Assembly: GCA_964524225.1 (NCBI GenBank)
Contig: CAZGEW010000008.1
Location: 1-27,081, forward strand
From: GCA-2688775 sp964524225
GTDB lineage: Archaea > Nanobdellota > Nanobdellia > Woesearchaeales > GW2011-AR4
Direction of reading: 5' to 3'
DNA: 27,081 nucleotides
Numbering within the stretch: the first letter of the stretch is position 1; every line of letters begins with the position of its first letter. The notes under the pieces were generated by a model, which saw nothing but the letters and a program-made list of their open reading frames with translations, ran no database searches and was not told where the DNA came from. Positions 24,649 through 27,081 of the stretch are shown here, piece after piece. Position numbers and translations under genes: made by a program.

Positions 24649-25359
24649 TTAATCAAAAAATCTGTATTTAAAAAGGTAGTATGCTGCCTTAATGCCATCC
24701 TTCCAAGTTATTTTCTTCCCATCATTAACAGTTCTTGGGTTAAACTCTATGGGTATCTCATTTATCTTATAACCCTTCTTTAACATCTTACTTGTAATCT
24801 CTGGTTCAAAATCAAACCCGTTTGCTCTCAGCCTTATGTCATTAAGTACATTTTTTTTTAAAATCTTACATCCTGTCTCCATGTCAGTTATGGAAGCAGA
24901 AAAAAGCATATTTGTAAGGAATGTCAAAAAACGATTCCCTATTAAATGTAAAGGTAAAGGGGTTTTATTTTTTCCAAACAAAACTAGCTTTGTGCCATCA
25001 AATCTTGAACCATAAACTATATCAGAATTTCCATCAAGAATTGGTTTGATAAGTTTTTTAATATTATTTGGATCATACTCCAAATCAGCATCTTGTATTG
25101 CTATTATGTCACCTTTAACGTGCTCTAAAGCTGTCCTAACAGCTGCACCTTTGCCCTTGTTTTTTTTATGATAATATATTTTTATTGACTCGTCCTTTAT
25201 TTTTTGAAGAATTTCTCGAGTTGAATCACTTGAACAATCATCAACTATAACTGTCTCTATTGTAACACCCCTTATTGTCAGTTTTCTTACTTTATAAAGA
25301 ACCTTAGATATTGTTTTCTTCTCGTTATATACGGGGATTATAATTGAAAGATTTTGCAT
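24649..25359 (-). CDS. GT2 glycosyltransferase, dolichyl-phosphate mannose synthase type (soluble form)
   Basis: A 236-residue DPM1/DPG-like GT-A enzyme without C-terminal membrane helices. Motifs are LSIIIPVYNEKKTISKVLYK, TVIVDDCSSDSTREILQKIK, YYHKKNKGKGAAVRTALEHV, DIIAIQDADLEYDPNNIKKL (D-A-D), IVYGSRF, HLIGNRFLTFLTNMLF, and ITDMETGCKILKKNVL, all classic for this family. ADLEYDP and the GNRFLT-x-L-T block are typical of prokaryotic polyprenyl-phosphate sugar synthases. It probably loads a hexose on a dolichyl-type carrier as donor for surface or N-linked glycans. A TATA-like box is centred 25 nt before the ATG. It is downstream of the radical SAM gene with 68 bp between them. Confidence 0.93.
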   Translation of the reverse strand: MQNLSIIIPVYNEKKTISKVLYKVRKLTIRGVTIETVIVDDCSSDSTREILQKIKDESIKIYYHKKNKGKGAAVRTALEHVKGDIIAIQDADLEYDPNNIKKLIKPILDGNSDIVYGSRFDGTKLVLFGKNKTPLPLHLIGNRFLTFLTNMLFSASITDMETGCKILKKNVLNDIRLRANGFDFEPEITSKMLKKGYKINEIPIEFNPRTVNDGKKITWKDGIKAAYYLFKYRFFD

Positions 25360-25379
25360 GAACCTAAAAATTTTTGAGC

Positions 25380-25388
25380 ATATAAAAA
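25380..25388 (-). promoter_or_regulatory. TATA-like box of the GT2 gene at 24649-25359
   Basis: TTTTTATAT on the minus strand, centred 25 nt upstream of the ATG, with no Shine-Dalgarno. Confidence 0.45.
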
Positions 25389-25427
25389 ATTATTGTTTCT
25401 TTTAATTTAGAGAGAAAATTTGATGAT

Positions 25428-26942
25428 TTATTCTTTAGAAGAAACTTTTGGAACTAGCCATTTGTTTAATGAGAAAATAAAACTTCTTTTAATGTTATTT
25501 GATATCATCGAAACAGTTTCCATTAACCTAATTACATAATTTCTTCTTGGAGTTGAAAAAAATGTTGAAATTAGTCTAAAAAATCTATGCGGAGGTAGCC
25601 TTTTAAGCAAAGGCATTAATTTTGGATACTTTACTACAATTGGAAAGAATGCCCAGACCCACATAATCTCTCTTTTATACGGATGATCTAGTATTGTTCC
25701 CTCTTTATAGCTAACATGGCCTTCAATCATCTTTCTGTAATTGCTTTCATTAATATAACCCTCTCTTAAAGATCTTTCTGCAAGATCTGTCTTAGGAAAT
25801 GGGAAGAATGTTGTGATTAAGGCTGCAGTCGGCTTTATACGCTGGTTTAATTCAATTGTCTTAATCATCTGTTCTGGAGTTTCGCCAGGAAAGCCGACCA
25901 TGTTTAGTGTAGTGAAAGCAAGTCCGACTTCATGAAAACAGTTTGCAGCTTTTATTATTTCCTCGTCATTCATGTTACGCTTAAGTATCTCGTTTCTCAC
26001 ATATTCGTCTCCAGATTCAACACCAATATCAACGTATATACAGCCTGATTCCTTCAATGCTCTTGCAATATCGATATCAATTTGGTCGGCTCTTACAAGG
26101 CACTTGAATGGTATCCTATAAACATCGTAAACCCTTTCCTTATATCGCTTACATAGCTCCAGCGTCCAAATTTTTTTTAATGTAAAATTATCATCATAGA
26201 AGAAAACCTCATTTATAGATGGAAACTTTTTCTTAAAGTGAAGAACTTCGTCTATAACCTTTTCAGGTTTTCTAAATCTAACATAATTTCCTAAGCCTTT
26301 ATAAAGCCTCTGATAGTTATGATTAAAACAATAGGTACATTTATAAGGACAACCTCTTGAGGCCATTATGTATAACCTATTTTTGAATGCGCCGTATTCA
26401 TAAAAAATAGACTTGTCTGGAAATGGTAGCGTGTCTAAATCTCTATCTAGTGACCTTACTTCATTTCTAATTATTTCTCCATTTGGCTTCTTAAACCATA
26501 AATTCTTGATAGAATAATTAATCTCTCCTTTTTCCATCGAATTACAAAGCTCAAGTATTGCCTCTTCACCCTCCCCTCTGCAAATAATATCAATATCCCA
26601 ATCATCTTGAAAAAACATATCTGGAACCATTGTAGGTTGTAAGCCGCCTATCATAATAGGAATATTGAATTCTTTCTTAAACAACTTACACATATGTTTA
26701 GCCCATACTGTTAGGTTATTAAGGCAAGATACTGCAATAAGCTGTGGTTTAAATTTCCTTGCTTTCTCTAACATTATCTCTTCTGACTTCATATATTTTT
26801 TTAGAAAATTCAACTTGAATTCTATATCACCAACACCGGAATCAAATAGTAGCTCAACCTCATGACCAGCTTCTCGTAAAACAGCCACAAGATACTCTAC
26901 TCCGAGCCATTCTGCATTCTTATAAACAAAGGCTACTCTCAT
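25428..26942 (-). CDS. B12-binding-domain radical SAM enzyme
   Basis: A 504-residue protein with two recognisable parts. Residues 1-140 form a cobalamin-binding-like Rossmann domain (MRVAFVYKNAEWLGVEYLVA, LIAVSCLNNLTVWAKHM, IPIMIGGLQPTMVPDMFF, ICRGEGEEAILELC). The D-x-H-x-x-G cobalt-ligand motif is not visible, so base-off binding is doubtful. The radical SAM core has the [4Fe-4S] cysteines Cys198, Cys202 and Cys205 in SRGCPYKCTYCFNH, then EVFFYDDNFTLKK and VDIGVESGDEYVRNEILKRN. Related enzymes methylate unreactive carbons or rearrange lipids and sugars. A GAGGA Shine-Dalgarno (26949-26953) lies 6 nt before the ATG. Its position next to glycosyltransferases suggests a role in glycan or lipid modification. 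It would depend on Fe-S clusters such as those made by the SUF system. Confidence 0.9.
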   Translation of the reverse strand: MRVAFVYKNAEWLGVEYLVAVLREAGHEVELLFDSGVGDIEFKLNFLKKYMKSEEIMLEKARKFKPQLIAVSCLNNLTVWAKHMCKLFKKEFNIPIMIGGLQPTMVPDMFFQDDWDIDIICRGEGEEAILELCNSMEKGEINYSIKNLWFKKPNGEIIRNEVRSLDRDLDTLPFPDKSIFYEYGAFKNRLYIMASRGCPYKCTYCFNHNYQRLYKGLGNYVRFRKPEKVIDEVLHFKKKFPSINEVFFYDDNFTLKKIWTLELCKRYKERVYDVYRIPFKCLVRADQIDIDIARALKESGCIYVDIGVESGDEYVRNEILKRNMNDEEIIKAANCFHEVGLAFTTLNMVGFPGETPEQMIKTIELNQRIKPTAALITTFFPFPKTDLAERSLREGYINESNYRKMIEGHVSYKEGTILDHPYKREIMWVWAFFPIVVKYPKLMPLLKRLPPHRFFRLISTFFSTPRRNYVIRLMETVSMISNNIKRSFIFSLNKWLVPKVSSKE

Positions 26943-27002
26943 TTATATTCCTCTTTACCAAATCTCGTAAATATTTAGTTATCTTAACTATTGTTAATTT
27001 CC

Positions 27003-27012
27003 TATTTATATA
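27003..27012 (-). promoter_or_regulatory. TATA-like box of the radical SAM gene
   Basis: TATATAAATA on the minus strand, about 65 nt upstream of ATG 26942. It leaves a ~35-nt leader carrying the GAGGA ribosome site, the same leadered layout as for the surface-protein gene. Confidence 0.5.
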
Positions 27013-27081
27013 CTTTTTGGTTTACTTGCTGTGTGGCATGATTATCTGCTTTTCCTAACAATAACATAGGCTTTCTTGCCA

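Noticed and set aside
27042..27081. Minus-strand end of a gene, GKKAYVIVRKSR then stop, at the right edge; another frame reads ARKPMLLLGKADNHATQQ
   Set aside because: Only 12-26 codons are visible and two frames compete, so no call is justified. The first looks gene-like and precedes a TATA box, so extension of the contig would settle it.
1..27081. CRISPR arrays, tRNA or rRNA genes
   Set aside because: No regularly spaced direct repeats and no tRNA T-arm or rRNA-like sequence were noticed on either strand.

Overview
This AT-rich window looks like part of an archaeal chromosome, most plausibly a DPANN-type lineage (Woesearchaeota- or Pacearchaeota-like; this is inference). The archaeal signs are an archaeal-style type IA topoisomerase with C-terminal zinc ribbons, a PAC2-family proteasome-assembly protein, a sequon-rich surface protein with a PGF-pre-PGF-like domain, and TATA-like boxes (ATTTAAATA, TTTTATATA) 22-27 nt upstream of start codons that lack a Shine-Dalgarno sequence. 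A run of 100 Ns at 15861-15960 marks an assembly gap.

Region 1 (1-6.6 kb, all + strand) is an iron-sulfur cluster assembly (SUF) locus: sufB, sufD, sufS, sufU, sufC and a sufA/iscA-type carrier, with two unrecognised genes between them. The window opens inside the last codons of an intein that interrupts sufB directly before its conserved Cys. A ~1.04-kb segment with ~75-bp imperfect inverted repeats and one unknown ORF separates sufB from sufD. The locus is studded with perfect AT-rich hairpins, mostly 13-16 bp stems with 3-nt loops. They lie in nearly every intergenic space and also inside coding sequence, including a 42-bp perfect palindrome in sufD. I noticed no comparable hairpins in the other 20 kb.

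Region 2 (6.6-11.7 kb) is housekeeping: the PAC2 protein (+), then on the minus strand topA followed by purD (likely cotranscribed), and a small membrane protein with a charged N-terminal tail that converges on the PAC2 gene.

Region 3 (11.7-16.1 kb) is one very large minus-strand gene for a secreted, membrane-anchored surface protein made of Ig-like modules packed with Asn-X-Ser/Thr sequons. It is split by the assembly gap.

Region 4 (16.3-27 kb) is a cell-surface glycan cluster: a DUF192 protein, a GT4 glycosyltransferase, a nucleotide-sugar pair (RfbF-like nucleotidyltransferase and an SDR dehydratase/epimerase), a small methyltransferase, three GT2 glycosyltransferases (two of dolichyl-phosphate-mannose-synthase type) and a B12-binding radical SAM enzyme. 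An 824-aa DNA methyltransferase, possibly with a C-terminal nuclease-like domain, is translationally coupled (ATGA overlap) to the sugar dehydratase gene. The cluster could supply glycans for the adjacent sequon-rich surface protein; that link is inference.
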